A stretch of DNA of 64,000 nucleotides, from contig NZ_CP017580.1 of the NCBI RefSeq assembly GCF_001806325.1, positions 3,100,001 through 3,164,000 on the forward strand. Direction: 5' to 3'. The DNA comes from Curtobacterium sp. BH-2-1-1. GTDB lineage: Bacteria; Actinomycetota; Actinomycetes; Actinomycetales; Microbacteriaceae. The translations under genes were made by a program, and so were the position numbers. Positions within the stretch are counted from its first letter, which is position 1. Each line of letters starts with the position of its first letter. The notes under the pieces were generated by a model. That model ran no database searches. It saw only the letters and a list, made by a program, of their open reading frames with translations, and had not been told where the DNA came from. Positions 41,715-50,431 of this stretch are shown piece by piece.

Positions 41715-43403
41715 ATGTCAACACCAAACCGTTCCCGGCGGCTCGCCATCGCGGCCGCGGCCATCCTCACCACCGCGGGACTCGCCCTCACCGGCTGCAG
41801 CTCGAGCGGGACCGCGGCGTCGTCCGACTCCGCGTCGACCCTGATCGCGTACACCGGACAGTCCGGCGACTACCAGATCAACTACAACCCCTGGTCGCCG
41901 TCGAACATCGGTGGCGTCGGGACGATCTACGAGGGCCTGTTCTTCATCACGAACGTGAACACGAACGACCCGAAGCCGCTGCTCGGCAAGAGCTATGAGT
42001 GGAACGCCGACGGCACCCAGCTGAGCATCACGCTCCGCGACGACGCGAAGTGGAGCGACGGGAAGCCCTTCACGGCGAAGGACGTCGTGTTCACCCTCGA
42101 CATGCTCAAGAAGTACAAGGCGCTGAACTCCATCGGGTACGACGGCACCGCGAAGGCCGAGGGGGACGACAAGGTCGTCGTGTCCTTCGCGAAGCCGTCC
42201 TTCGTGCTCGGCCCGAACCTGCTCGGCAAGACCTGGATCGTGCCGGAGCACCTCTGGAAGGACATCGACCCGACCACCGACGTCGTGCGCAAGCCCGTCG
42301 GGACCGGCCCGTACACGCTCGGCACGTTCAAGGCGCAGGCGTTCACCCTCGAGGCGAACAAGGACTACTGGGGCGGTGCCCCGGCCGTGAAGACGATCCG
42401 CTACCTGTCGCTCTCCGGCAACACCGCGGGTGCCGACGCCCTGTCGCAGGGCTCGATCGACTGGCAGACCGGCCCGGTCCCGAACATGGACGACATCCCC
42501 GGCCACTACCAGGGCTACGACGGCATCACCGTCGGCCAGAACCAGATGGCCCTGCTGACCTGCTCGTCGACGGCGCTCGGCTGCTCGGGCCCGCAGACCG
42601 ACCCGGCCGTGCGGCACGCCATCGCCGACGCGATCAACCGCAAGCAGCTCAACTCCCTCGCGTTCTCGAACACCGCCAGCGAGATCTCGCCGACGTTCGC
42701 ACTGACGACGACGCAGGAGGACATGATCTCGAAGGACGTCTCGCCGGCCGTGATGCCGTCCGGTGCCGACACCGACGCCGCGGCCTCGACGCTCGAGGAC
42801 GCCGGGTACGCCAAGGGTGCCGACGGCATCTACGCGAAGGACGGCGAGAAGCTGTCCCTGACGGTCGAGGTCGTCACCGGCTGGACCGACTACATCACCG
42901 CGATCGACACGATGACGCAGCAGCTCAAGGCTGCCGGCATCGAGCTCAAGGCGCAGCAGTCGTCGTGGAACGAGTGGACCGACAAGAAGACCAAGGGCAA
43001 CTACCAGCTCGCGATCGACTCGCTCGGCCAGGGCCCGACCGCGAACCCGTACTACCTCTACAACAACTACTACTCGACCGCGAACACCGCGAAGGTCGGC
43101 GAGGCGGCCCCGATGAACATCGCCCGTTACAGCAACCCCGAGGTCGACGCCGCGCTGCAGAAGCTCGCGACGATCAACCCGGAGGACACCACGGCGACCC
43201 AGCCCGAACTCGACGTCATCCAGCAGCACGTCGTCGAGGACATGCCGTACATCCCGATCATGACCGGCGGCACGACGAGTGAGTTCCACGCCGCGAAGTT
43301 CACCGGCTGGCCGACGAAGGACGACCTGTACGCGTTCCCGGCGGTCTGGGCGAGCCCGGACAACGCCGAGATCTTCAAGGCCCTCAAGCCCGCCAAGGGC
43401 TGA
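41715..43403 (+). CDS. ABC transporter substrate-binding lipoprotein (family 5)
   Basis: This 562-aa extracytoplasmic binding protein starts with a lipoprotein signal ending LALTGC, with Cys28 lipidated. The mature part resembles SBP family 5 (DppA/OppA): YNPWSPSNIGGVGTIYEGLFF near the N-terminus (first part), LRDDAKWSDGKPFTAKDVVFTL in the family motif (given in part), and KPVGTGPYTLGTFK. Family 5 proteins bind peptides, but several relatives bind cello- or manno-oligosaccharides. Its position among three to four glycosidases suggests an oligosaccharide ligand. It is the first gene of a five-subunit importer. Confidence 0.9.
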   Translation: MSTPNRSRRLAIAAAAILTTAGLALTGCSSSGTAASSDSASTLIAYTGQSGDYQINYNPWSPSNIGGVGTIYEGLFFITNVNTNDPKPLLGKSYEWNADGTQLSITLRDDAKWSDGKPFTAKDVVFTLDMLKKYKALNSIGYDGTAKAEGDDKVVVSFAKPSFVLGPNLLGKTWIVPEHLWKDIDPTTDVVRKPVGTGPYTLGTFKAQAFTLEANKDYWGGAPAVKTIRYLSLSGNTAGADALSQGSIDWQTGPVPNMDDIPGHYQGYDGITVGQNQMALLTCSSTALGCSGPQTDPAVRHAIADAINRKQLNSLAFSNTASEISPTFALTTTQEDMISKDVSPAVMPSGADTDAAASTLEDAGYAKGADGIYAKDGEKLSLTVEVVTGWTDYITAIDTMTQQLKAAGIELKAQQSSWNEWTDKKTKGNYQLAIDSLGQGPTANPYYLYNNYYSTANTAKVGEAAPMNIARYSNPEVDAALQKLATINPEDTTATQPELDVIQQHVVEDMPYIPIMTGGTTSEFHAAKFTGWPTKDDLYAFPAVWASPDNAEIFKALKPAKG

Positions 43404-43432
43404 GGCGAGGACTGCGACCGAGGAGCGCTCGT

Positions 43433-44422
43433 ATGCACTACTTCCTGCGCAAGATCGGCTTCTACATCGTGGCCCTCTGGGCGGCGTTGACGCTGAACTT
43501 CATCATCCCCAGGCTCCTGCCCGGGAACCCGGTGGACATCCTGCTCGCCAAGCTCCAGCAGCGCGGCGGGCAGGTGACCCCGGCGACCCGGCAGGCGTAC
43601 GAGCTGCTCCTCGGTGGCAACTCCTCGGAACCGATCCTCGCCCAGTACGGCCAGTACCTGGGCAACGTGTTCCGCGGTGACCTCGGGGTATCGGTGAGCT
43701 ACTTCCCGGCACCGGTGACCGAGGTCATCGGGAGCTCCCTGCCGTGGACGATCGCCCTCGTCGGCATCGCCACCGTGCTCGCCGCCGTCATCGGGGTCGC
43801 CCTCGGCGCCTTCGTCGGGTGGCGACCGGGCACCTGGCTCGACTCGTTCGTGCCGGCCACCACCCTGCTCGCCGCGGTGCCGTACTTCTGGCTCGCGCTG
43901 ATCCTCGTGTACTTCTTCGCCACCGGACTGCACCTGTTCCCGGCCCAGGGCGGCTACGACGTCGTCCTCACGCCGGGGTTCAACGGCGAGTTCCTCATGT
44001 CGGCGCTCAAGTACGGCGTGCTGCCCGCCGCGACGATCGTGCTCGCCTCGCTCGGCGGCTGGCTGCTCGGGATGCGCAACATGATGGTGTCCACGCTGTC
44101 CGAGGACTACATCACCACGGCGCTCGCGAAGGGCCTGCCGCACGGCAAGGTCCTCCGCAACTACGCCGCCCGCAACGCCGTGCTGCCGTCGGTCGCCGGG
44201 TTCGCGATCTCCCTCGGGTTCATCGTGTCCGGGTCCGTCGTCACCGAGCAGGTGTTCTCGTACCCCGGCATCGGGTCGAAGCTCCTGTCCGCGGTGACGA
44301 ACAACGACTACGCGCTCATGCAGGGCATCTTCCTGTTCATCACCCTGGCGGTCCTCGGCGCGAACCTCGTCGTCGACCTGCTCTACGGGCTCATCGACCC
44401 GCGCACCCGGGCCCGGAGCTAG
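43433..44422 (+). CDS. ABC transporter permease, DppB/OppB type
   Basis: This 329-aa permease has six predicted helices. It starts HYFLRKIGFYIVALWAALT with the motif NFIIPRLLPGNPVD, and includes the EAA loop region KGLPHGKVLRNYAARNAVLP and EQVFSYPGIGSKLLSAV. GAGGAG precedes the ATG at 43433. Together with the following permease it should form the translocation channel for the family 5 binding protein upstream. Confidence 0.9.
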   Translation: MHYFLRKIGFYIVALWAALTLNFIIPRLLPGNPVDILLAKLQQRGGQVTPATRQAYELLLGGNSSEPILAQYGQYLGNVFRGDLGVSVSYFPAPVTEVIGSSLPWTIALVGIATVLAAVIGVALGAFVGWRPGTWLDSFVPATTLLAAVPYFWLALILVYFFATGLHLFPAQGGYDVVLTPGFNGEFLMSALKYGVLPAATIVLASLGGWLLGMRNMMVSTLSEDYITTALAKGLPHGKVLRNYAARNAVLPSVAGFAISLGFIVSGSVVTEQVFSYPGIGSKLLSAVTNNDYALMQGIFLFITLAVLGANLVVDLLYGLIDPRTRARS

Positions 44423-44434
44423 GAGGACACGACC

Positions 44435-45496
44435 ATGACCAACATCCAACAGGAGACCGAACCCACCATCGGCGCCCTCACCGAGGAGGCCGAGGCCGGT
44501 TCCACCCGGAGCATCGCGACCGCTCGTCGTGGCCGGCCGAAGGGCGGCCTCCGCCGGTTCCTCCCCACGCTGACGCCGTGGCTCGTCACGGGCATCGTGC
44601 TCATCGTCGGCGTCGCCCTGTTCGGGCTGCTCGGCCCGCTGCTCGTCGGCGACCCGAGCGCCATCCGCGACTCGGGCATGCAGCCGCCGAGCGCCGACAA
44701 CCTGCTCGGGACGACCCAGACCGGGCAGGACGTCCTCGCCCAGCTCGCGTTCGCCACCCGGGGCAGCCTGCAGATCGGCCTCATCGTCGGTGTCCTCGCC
44801 ACGGTGCTGTCGGCGTTCTTCGGCATCCTCGGCGCGTACCTCGGCGGGATCATGGACGAGGCGTTCTCGCTCTTCTCGAACGTGTTCCTCGTGATCCCGG
44901 GCCTGCCGCTCGTCATCGTCATCTCGGGCCTCGTCCCGCAGGAGGCCCGAGGCCTCTGGACCATCGCCATCGTCCTCGCGATCACGTCGTGGGCCGGGTC
45001 CGCCCGGGTCCTGCGCGCGCAGACGATGTCGATCCGGAACCGCGACTACGTGTCCGCTGCGCGGGTCGCCGGGGAACGACCGTGGCGGGTCATCGCGGTG
45101 GAGATCCTGCCGAACCTGCTGCCGGTGCTCGCGTCGCAGTTCGTGTTCGCCGTCATCGCCGCGATCCTCGGCGAGGCCGGGCTGTCCTTCCTCGGCCTCG
45201 GCGCCTCGAACTCGTCGACGCTCGGCACGATGCTCTTCTACGCGCAGAACGGCTTCGCGCTCGCCCAGGGCGCCTGGTGGTGGTTCGTCCCGCCGGGGCT
45301 CCTCATCGCACTGCTCGGCATGGGCCTCTCCCTCGTCAACTTCTCGATCGACGAGGTCATCAACCCGCGGCTCGCGAACGTGCGGGCGCAGCGACGGCGT
45401 GAACGTCGCGCACGTCGTGCGGCCCGTCGTCCGGGCCCAGGAGGCGCGGCTCGCCTCACCGAGACCACCACCGACCGGAAGGGGGTCGCCCGATGA
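44435..45496 (+). CDS. ABC transporter permease, DppC/OppC type
   Basis: This 353-aa permease has an N-terminal cytoplasmic tail of about 45 residues, TM1 (LVTGIVLIVGVALFGLLGPLL), then the family motif PSADNLLGTTQTGQDVLAQL. The EAA-loop equivalent is YVSAARVAGERPWRVIAVEI, and the segment ILGEAGLSFLGLGASNSSTLG is also characteristic. The Arg/Ala-rich C-terminus contains a GGAGGCGCGG repeat arm (45440-45449), so this tail may derive from the repeat family. AGGAGG lies upstream. The end overlaps the next ATPase gene by 4 nt. Confidence 0.9.
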   Translation: MTNIQQETEPTIGALTEEAEAGSTRSIATARRGRPKGGLRRFLPTLTPWLVTGIVLIVGVALFGLLGPLLVGDPSAIRDSGMQPPSADNLLGTTQTGQDVLAQLAFATRGSLQIGLIVGVLATVLSAFFGILGAYLGGIMDEAFSLFSNVFLVIPGLPLVIVISGLVPQEARGLWTIAIVLAITSWAGSARVLRAQTMSIRNRDYVSAARVAGERPWRVIAVEILPNLLPVLASQFVFAVIAAILGEAGLSFLGLGASNSSTLGTMLFYAQNGFALAQGAWWWFVPPGLLIALLGMGLSLVNFSIDEVINPRLANVRAQRRRERRARRAARRPGPGGAARLTETTTDRKGVAR

Positions 45497-46371
45497 CCCG
45501 GGACGCCGTCCTCACCATCGACCACCTCGACGTCGTCTACGAGACCGAGCACCCGGTGCACGCCGTCAAGGACGTCTCGCTGACGCTCGCGCCCGGGGAG
45601 ATCCTCGGGCTGGCCGGGGAGTCCGGCTGCGGCAAGACGACGCTCGCCTACGCCATCACCCGGCTGCACAAGCCGCCGGCGAAGGTGACGTCCGGCAGCA
45701 TCACGTTCCACGACCGGGACGGCAGCGACGTCGACCTGCTCGGCCTCGGCGACGAGCAGCTCCGTGCCGTCCGCTGGTCGAAGCTGTCGATGGTGTTCCA
45801 GGGGGCTATGAACGCGCTCAACCCGGTCACCACGATCCGGGCACAGCTCGACGACGCGCTCGTCGAGCACCGCCGCGGCATGCCCCGCAAGGAGCGTCGG
45901 GCGATCGCGGAGGACGCACTCCGCCGGGTCGGGGTCGACCCGTCCCGCATCACGGCGTACCCGCACGAACTCTCCGGCGGCATGCGGCAGCGCGTGATGA
46001 TCGCGATGGCGATGCTGCTCGAGCCGCAGGTCATGATCATGGACGAGCCGACCACCGCGCTCGACGTCGTCGTGCAGCGGGAGATCCTCCGCGAGATCGT
46101 CCGCCTGCGCGACGAGCTCGGCTTCGCGGTCGTGTTCATCACGCACGACCTGCCGCTGCTGCTCGAGATCAGCGACCGGATCGCGATCATGCTCCGCGGC
46201 GAGGTCGTCGAGTGCGCCACCGCCGACACCATCCAGCACGACCCGCAGCACCCCTACACCCGGCGGCTGCTGCAGTCCTTCCCGAGCCTGTCCGGCGCCC
46301 GCGGCGACTTCATCCGCACCGGGGCGAGCATCGACGGCTCGGACCTCGACACCCAGGAGGTCGTCCGATGA
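45493..46371 (+). CDS. ABC transporter ATP-binding protein, DppD/OppD type
   Basis: This 292-aa ATPase has Walker A GESGCGKTT, Q-loop MVFQGAMNALNPVTT (the DppD/OppD form), signature LSGGMRQRVMIAMAML and Walker B VMIMDEPTTALDV, with the H-loop in FITHDLPLLLEI. The C-terminal extension HPYTRRLLQSFPSL is the peptide/oligosaccharide-type signature. It overlaps both neighbours (ATGA), so translation of the ATPase pair is coupled. Confidence 0.92.
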   Translation: MTRDAVLTIDHLDVVYETEHPVHAVKDVSLTLAPGEILGLAGESGCGKTTLAYAITRLHKPPAKVTSGSITFHDRDGSDVDLLGLGDEQLRAVRWSKLSMVFQGAMNALNPVTTIRAQLDDALVEHRRGMPRKERRAIAEDALRRVGVDPSRITAYPHELSGGMRQRVMIAMAMLLEPQVMIMDEPTTALDVVVQREILREIVRLRDELGFAVVFITHDLPLLLEISDRIAIMLRGEVVECATADTIQHDPQHPYTRRLLQSFPSLSGARGDFIRTGASIDGSDLDTQEVVR

Positions 46372-47276
46372 CCAGTGTGACCGTCAGCCACCTCGGTAAG
46401 GACTTCCACACGCGGAAGGGCCTGCGCCGGACCACCCTCCGCGCCGTCGACGACGTGTCGTTCGAGCTCCTGCCCGGACGCACCGTCGCCCTCGTCGGGG
46501 AGTCCGGTTCGGGCAAGTCGACGATCGCCCGGATGCTCGCGAAGCTGGAGAGCACCACGCGCGGCTCGATCGACGTCCGGCTCGAGGACGGCACCCCCGT
46601 CGTCGGCAGCATGTACCGCCGGCACGTGCAGATGGTGTTCCAGGACCCCTTCGCGTCGCTCAACCCGTTCCACTCCATCGAGCACCACATCGCCCGCCCG
46701 CTGCAGCTCCACCACCGTGCGCGCGGCGCCGAGGAGACCGCCGAACGCGTCCGGGAACTGCTCGGCCGCGTGAACCTCGACGAGGACTTCGCGTCCCGCC
46801 GCCCGCACGAGCTCTCCGGCGGGCAGCGACAGCGCGTCGCGATCGCCCGGGCCCTCGCACCCGGCGCGCAGGTGCTCATCGCCGACGAGCCCGTGTCGAT
46901 GCTCGACGTGTCGATCCGGCTCAGCGTGCTCAACCTCATGGGCCGGCTGCAGCGCGAGGACCACCTCGCCGTGCTGTACATCACGCACGACCTCGCCACT
47001 GCGCGGCACTTCTCGGACGAGATCCTGGTGCTGTACCGCGGCCGGGTCGTCGAACGGGGCCCCTCGGACGCGGTCATCCTCGACCCGCAGCACGACTACA
47101 CCCGGCTGCTCGCCGAGGCCGCCCCCGACCCGGAGCGCACCGACCGCCGGGTGACCTCGGGACCGGCACTCGACCGCTCCACGATCGACAACACCACCTG
47201 CTACGACCACACCCTGGGGGAGTGGGTGACGAGTTCGCCGGCACCGGTCGGGGCGGTCCGGGCCGGGACGCTGTGA
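46368..47276 (+). CDS. ABC transporter ATP-binding protein, DppF/OppF type
   Basis: This 302-aa ATPase is the second nucleotide-binding subunit. Walker A is GESGSGKST, the Q-loop is MVFQDPFASLNPFHS, the signature is LSGGQRQRVAIARAL and Walker B is VLIADEPVSMLDVS; the C-terminal HDYTRLLAEAAPDP matches the family. The ATG at 46368 overlaps the previous stop; the longer frame beginning at 45399 is spurious. The stop overlaps the GTG of the second GH36 gene, placing that enzyme in the importer operon. Confidence 0.92.
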   Translation: MTSVTVSHLGKDFHTRKGLRRTTLRAVDDVSFELLPGRTVALVGESGSGKSTIARMLAKLESTTRGSIDVRLEDGTPVVGSMYRRHVQMVFQDPFASLNPFHSIEHHIARPLQLHHRARGAEETAERVRELLGRVNLDEDFASRRPHELSGGQRQRVAIARALAPGAQVLIADEPVSMLDVSIRLSVLNLMGRLQREDHLAVLYITHDLATARHFSDEILVLYRGRVVERGPSDAVILDPQHDYTRLLAEAAPDPERTDRRVTSGPALDRSTIDNTTCYDHTLGEWVTSSPAPVGAVRAGTL

Positions 47277-49426
47277 GTCCATTCGTCGACTGGGTCACGC
47301 CCGGGTTCTCGGCACGGTTCCGGATCGCGTCGGACCGACCGGTCGCCCTGGTGTCGTTCGTGCCGACGGGCGGGGCGCTCGCCGACGGCCCCGAGGACCC
47401 GCAGCCGCTCGTCGAGCTGACCACCATCGGCCACGGCAGGTTCCCCGGCGGGTTCCGGCACGTCGACTCCACCATCGGCGCACGGCTCCGGTACGTGTCG
47501 CACGACGACGCCCCCGTGTCCGTGGGCGGGACCGGATCAGGGCCCGCGGACACGACCGGGGCGGTGGACGGGACCGACCTGTGGTTCCGGATCGTGCAGG
47601 AGGACGCGGCCACGCGCCTCCAGGTCGTGTCCGTGTTCTGCGCGCGTGCCGGCGTCGGAGCGTTCCGGACGTGGACCGAGGTGTCGGCGCCGGAGGGCGA
47701 GCACGTCGTCGACTTCGTCTCGTCCTTCGCGACCGGGGCGTTCCTGACCGACTCCGGTGCGACGGTCGACGAGCTGTCGTTGACCCAGGCCGGGAACGAC
47801 TGGGCAGCCGAGAGCCGGTGGCGCACCGATCCGCTGCGGTCGATCGGACTCGCCCGCATCGATCGCGAGGCGCAGCACCACCCGCCCCGCAGCCGCGCCG
47901 TCGTGCAGAACCGCGGCTCGTGGTCCACCGGTGAGGCGCTGCCGATCGGCGTGCTGCACGCTGCCGACTTCGCGCTCGTGTGGCAGGTCGAGCACAACGG
48001 GCCGTGGCTCTACGAACTGGGGGAGACCCGGCGGCGCGCGTACGTGCTGCTGAGCGGACCGACCGACCAGGAGCACCAGTGGAGCGCCGTCGTCGCTCCG
48101 GGACAGCCGTTCGTGTCCGTGCCGGTGTCGGTCGGGATCGCCGGCTCGGTCGGCGACGCGTTCGCGGTGCTCACCCGGCAGCGTCGGGCGTTCCGGCACG
48201 TGCGACTCGCCGACCACACGCTGCCGCTCGTGTTCAACGACTACATGAACACGCTCATGGGCGACCCCACGACCGAGAAGCTGCTGCCGCTCATCGACGC
48301 GGCCGCCGACGCCGGTGCCGACCTGTTCTGCATCGACGCCGGCTGGTACGCCGAGGGGCACTGGTGGGACACCGTCGGCGCGTGGGAGCCCGCGGCGTCG
48401 CGGTTCCCGACCGGGCTCGGCTCCGTCATCGACCACATCCGTTCGCGCGGCATGCAGGCCGGGCTCTGGCTCGAACCCGAGGTCGTCGGGATCCACTCGC
48501 CGCTGGCGTCGTCGTTGCCGTCGTCCGCCTTCGTGCACCACCGCGGGGTGCGGGTCGCGGAGCACGGCCGGCACCTGCTCGACCTGCGCTCGCCGGATGC
48601 CCGGGCGCACCTCGACGCGGTCGTCGACCGGCTCGTCGGGACGCTCGGCGTGACGTTCTTCAAGATGGACGACAACACGATGACGGGGTCGTTCGACGGG
48701 CAGCTCGAGCACCAGCGGGCGCTGCTGGACTGGCTCGACGACGTGCAGGCCCGCTACCCGTCGCTCCTCATCGAGAACTGCGCCTCGGGAGCGATGCGCG
48801 CCGACTTCGCGATGCTGTCCCGGTTGCACATGCAGTCGACCTCGGACCAGCAGGACCCGGTGCTGTCCGCCACGATCGCCGCCGCAGCGCCCGCGGCGAT
48901 GCTCCCCGAGCAGGCGGGGAACTGGGCGTACCCGGCGCCGTCGATGTCCGACGACCTGTTCACCCTGTCGCTCGTCAACGGCGTACTCGGGCGGATGTAC
49001 CTGTCCGGGTACCTCAACGAGATGTCAGCGGCGCAGCTGGGTGTCGTGGCGGCGGCGATCGAGGCGCACCGGACCGTGCTCGCGGACGTGTCGTCGGCGC
49101 TGCCGGTGTGGCCGCTCGGGCTGCCCGGGTGGGAGGACACCTGGGTCGCGCTCGGCCTCGACGTGCCGGACGGGGATCTGTACCTGTCGGTGTGGGCGTT
49201 GCCGGGGGCGTCGTCGTCGGTGTCGTTGCCGCTGCTGGCGCTCGTGGGGCTGCCGGTGGAGGTGTCGCCGCTGTTCCCGACGGCGCTCGGGGCCTGGGAG
49301 GTCTCGTGGGACGCCGACGCGGGGGTGCTGCACGTCGACCACGGCGGGGCCACCCCGACGGCCCGGGTGTTCCGCGTCCGGCGGGACCCGGGCGTCCGGT
49401 CGGGAGGGGCCGGCGCGCGGCGGTGA
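47273..49426 (+). CDS. second GH36-family alpha-galactosidase-like enzyme
   Basis: This 717-aa enzyme is a GH36/melibiase relative clearly distinct from the first. The barrel contains VFNDYMNTLMGDPTTEKLLP, FCIDAGWYAEGHWWD and GLWLEPEVVG. The nucleophile is Asp466 in FFKMDDNTM, and the acid/base is Asp525 in STSDQQD after ENCASGAMRADFA. The nucleophile motif is KMDDN instead of KWDxNR, so it belongs to a different subgroup and may act on another alpha-galactoside or alpha-GalNAc linkage. The GTG at 47273 overlaps the upstream ATPase stop. It is likely cytoplasmic, as no signal is seen. Confidence 0.88.
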   Translation: MSPFVDWVTPGFSARFRIASDRPVALVSFVPTGGALADGPEDPQPLVELTTIGHGRFPGGFRHVDSTIGARLRYVSHDDAPVSVGGTGSGPADTTGAVDGTDLWFRIVQEDAATRLQVVSVFCARAGVGAFRTWTEVSAPEGEHVVDFVSSFATGAFLTDSGATVDELSLTQAGNDWAAESRWRTDPLRSIGLARIDREAQHHPPRSRAVVQNRGSWSTGEALPIGVLHAADFALVWQVEHNGPWLYELGETRRRAYVLLSGPTDQEHQWSAVVAPGQPFVSVPVSVGIAGSVGDAFAVLTRQRRAFRHVRLADHTLPLVFNDYMNTLMGDPTTEKLLPLIDAAADAGADLFCIDAGWYAEGHWWDTVGAWEPAASRFPTGLGSVIDHIRSRGMQAGLWLEPEVVGIHSPLASSLPSSAFVHHRGVRVAEHGRHLLDLRSPDARAHLDAVVDRLVGTLGVTFFKMDDNTMTGSFDGQLEHQRALLDWLDDVQARYPSLLIENCASGAMRADFAMLSRLHMQSTSDQQDPVLSATIAAAAPAAMLPEQAGNWAYPAPSMSDDLFTLSLVNGVLGRMYLSGYLNEMSAAQLGVVAAAIEAHRTVLADVSSALPVWPLGLPGWEDTWVALGLDVPDGDLYLSVWALPGASSSVSLPLLALVGLPVEVSPLFPTALGAWEVSWDADAGVLHVDHGGATPTARVFRVRRDPGVRSGGAGARR

Positions 49427-49464
49427 CCGGGGCGCGCGCCGGATGGCAGACGGCGCGTGTTCCG

Positions 49465-49506
49465 GGACGGGAGGCGCGGTGCGGGCAGGCGCCGCGCCTC
49501 CCGTCC
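49465..49506 (+). terminator. importer operon terminator (GGAGGCGCGG family)
   Basis: GGACGGGAGGCGCGG (49465-49479) pairs perfectly over 15 bp with CCGCGCCTCCCGTCC (49492-49506), with a 12-nt loop. Confidence 0.7.
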
Positions 49507-49582
49507 GGTGAGGCCGAGGCGGGCGCGCGGCGCGCCGCGGTGCGGTTCGGTGCGGCGCGGACGGGATCGTGTGGTCGCCTCT

Positions 49583-49628
49583 GACCGTTCTGGTTCGGGA
49601 TCCCCGGGATTCGCGAACCGGAACGGTC
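49583..49628. repeat. 15-bp inverted repeat in intergenic region
   Basis: GACCGTTCTGGTTCG (49583-49597) pairs with CGAACCGGAACGGTC (49614-49628), with one G-U pair. The 16-nt loop is itself partly palindromic (GGATCCCCGGGATT). It could be the minus-strand terminator of the two-component operon or the end of a decayed element. Confidence 0.5.
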
Positions 49629-49804
49629 ACGCGCTCAGGCTGGTCCGATCGGTCGAGCGTCCATCTCTGTCGGGCCTCGTCGATGTCGAGCCGGAACTGC
49701 CAGTGCTCCCGCGGTGACTCCTGGTGGACGCCGTCGATGACGGTTCGTCCCCGTCGTCGGAGGGCGGCGAGCTCCTGGGCGACCGCGGGACCGCCGGGGC
49801 GGGG
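49628..49804 (-). pseudogene. possible gene remnant after the response regulator
   Basis: Immediately after the response-regulator stop the same minus-strand frame stays open for about 58 codons. It reads like real protein (VAQELAALRRRGRTVIDG, then HWQFRLDIDEARQRWTLD) but has no ATG, GTG or TTG start. It ends against the 49583-49628 inverted repeat. It may be the 3' part of a deleted gene. An open frame of this length is not rare in GC-rich DNA, so this is tentative. Confidence 0.3.
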
Positions 49805-50431
49805 TCAGCGCAGCAGGCCGAGCTCCATCGCGCGGGTCACGGCGCGCGTCCGGTCGTTCACGCCGAGCTTCTCGAACACGTGCCCGAGGTGCGTCTTGAC
49901 GGTGGTCTCGCTGAGGAAGAGCGTGCGGCCGATCGCCGGGTTCGAGTTGCCCTGCGCGACGAGCTGCAGGACCTCGAGCTCGCGCGGTGACAGCGTCGGC
50001 CCGGTCGTGGGCTTGCCGGTCGCGCGGCGGACGAGGGCAGCTGCGGCCGAGGGTGCGAGTGCCGTCCCGCCCCGTGCCGTCGCGCGGAGGCCCGCGAGGA
50101 TCTCCGACTCCGGCGCCGCCTTGAGCAGGTACCCCGCGGCACCGGCCTCGATCGCGGCGAGGATCTGGTCGTCCGACTCGTACGTCGTCAGGATGAGCAC
50201 GCGGACGCCCGGCTCGCGGGCGAGGATCCGCGCGGTCGCGTCGTCGCCGTCGAGGCCGGGCATGCGGAGGTCCATCAGGACGACGTCGGGTCGTTCGGCG
50301 AGCGTGATCGCGACCGCCGCCTCGCCGTCGCTCGCCTGCCCGACCACCTCGACGTCGTCGGCGTCCTGGAGCAGCGCGACGATGCCGGCGCGGACGATCG
50401 GGTGGTCGTCCGCCACGACGACGCGGATCAC
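49805..50431 (-). CDS. NarL/LuxR-family response regulator
   Basis: This 208-aa regulator has an N-terminal receiver (IRVVVADDHPIVRAGIVALL) with phospho-acceptor Asp54 in VVLMDLRMPG, the conserved Thr/Lys in ILTTYESDD and GYLLKAAPE, and a C-terminal LuxR helix-turn-helix (LSPRELEVLQLVAQG, then TTVKTHLGHVFEKLGV). The GTG at 50431 overlaps the kinase stop by 4 nt. It is the last gene of the ABC-kinase-regulator operon and probably activates it; the 22-bp palindrome at 53408-53429 is a candidate site. Confidence 0.92.
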   Translation of the reverse strand: MIRVVVADDHPIVRAGIVALLQDADDVEVVGQASDGEAAVAITLAERPDVVLMDLRMPGLDGDDATARILAREPGVRVLILTTYESDDQILAAIEAGAAGYLLKAAPESEILAGLRATARGGTALAPSAAAALVRRATGKPTTGPTLSPRELEVLQLVAQGNSNPAIGRTLFLSETTVKTHLGHVFEKLGVNDRTRAVTRAMELGLLR

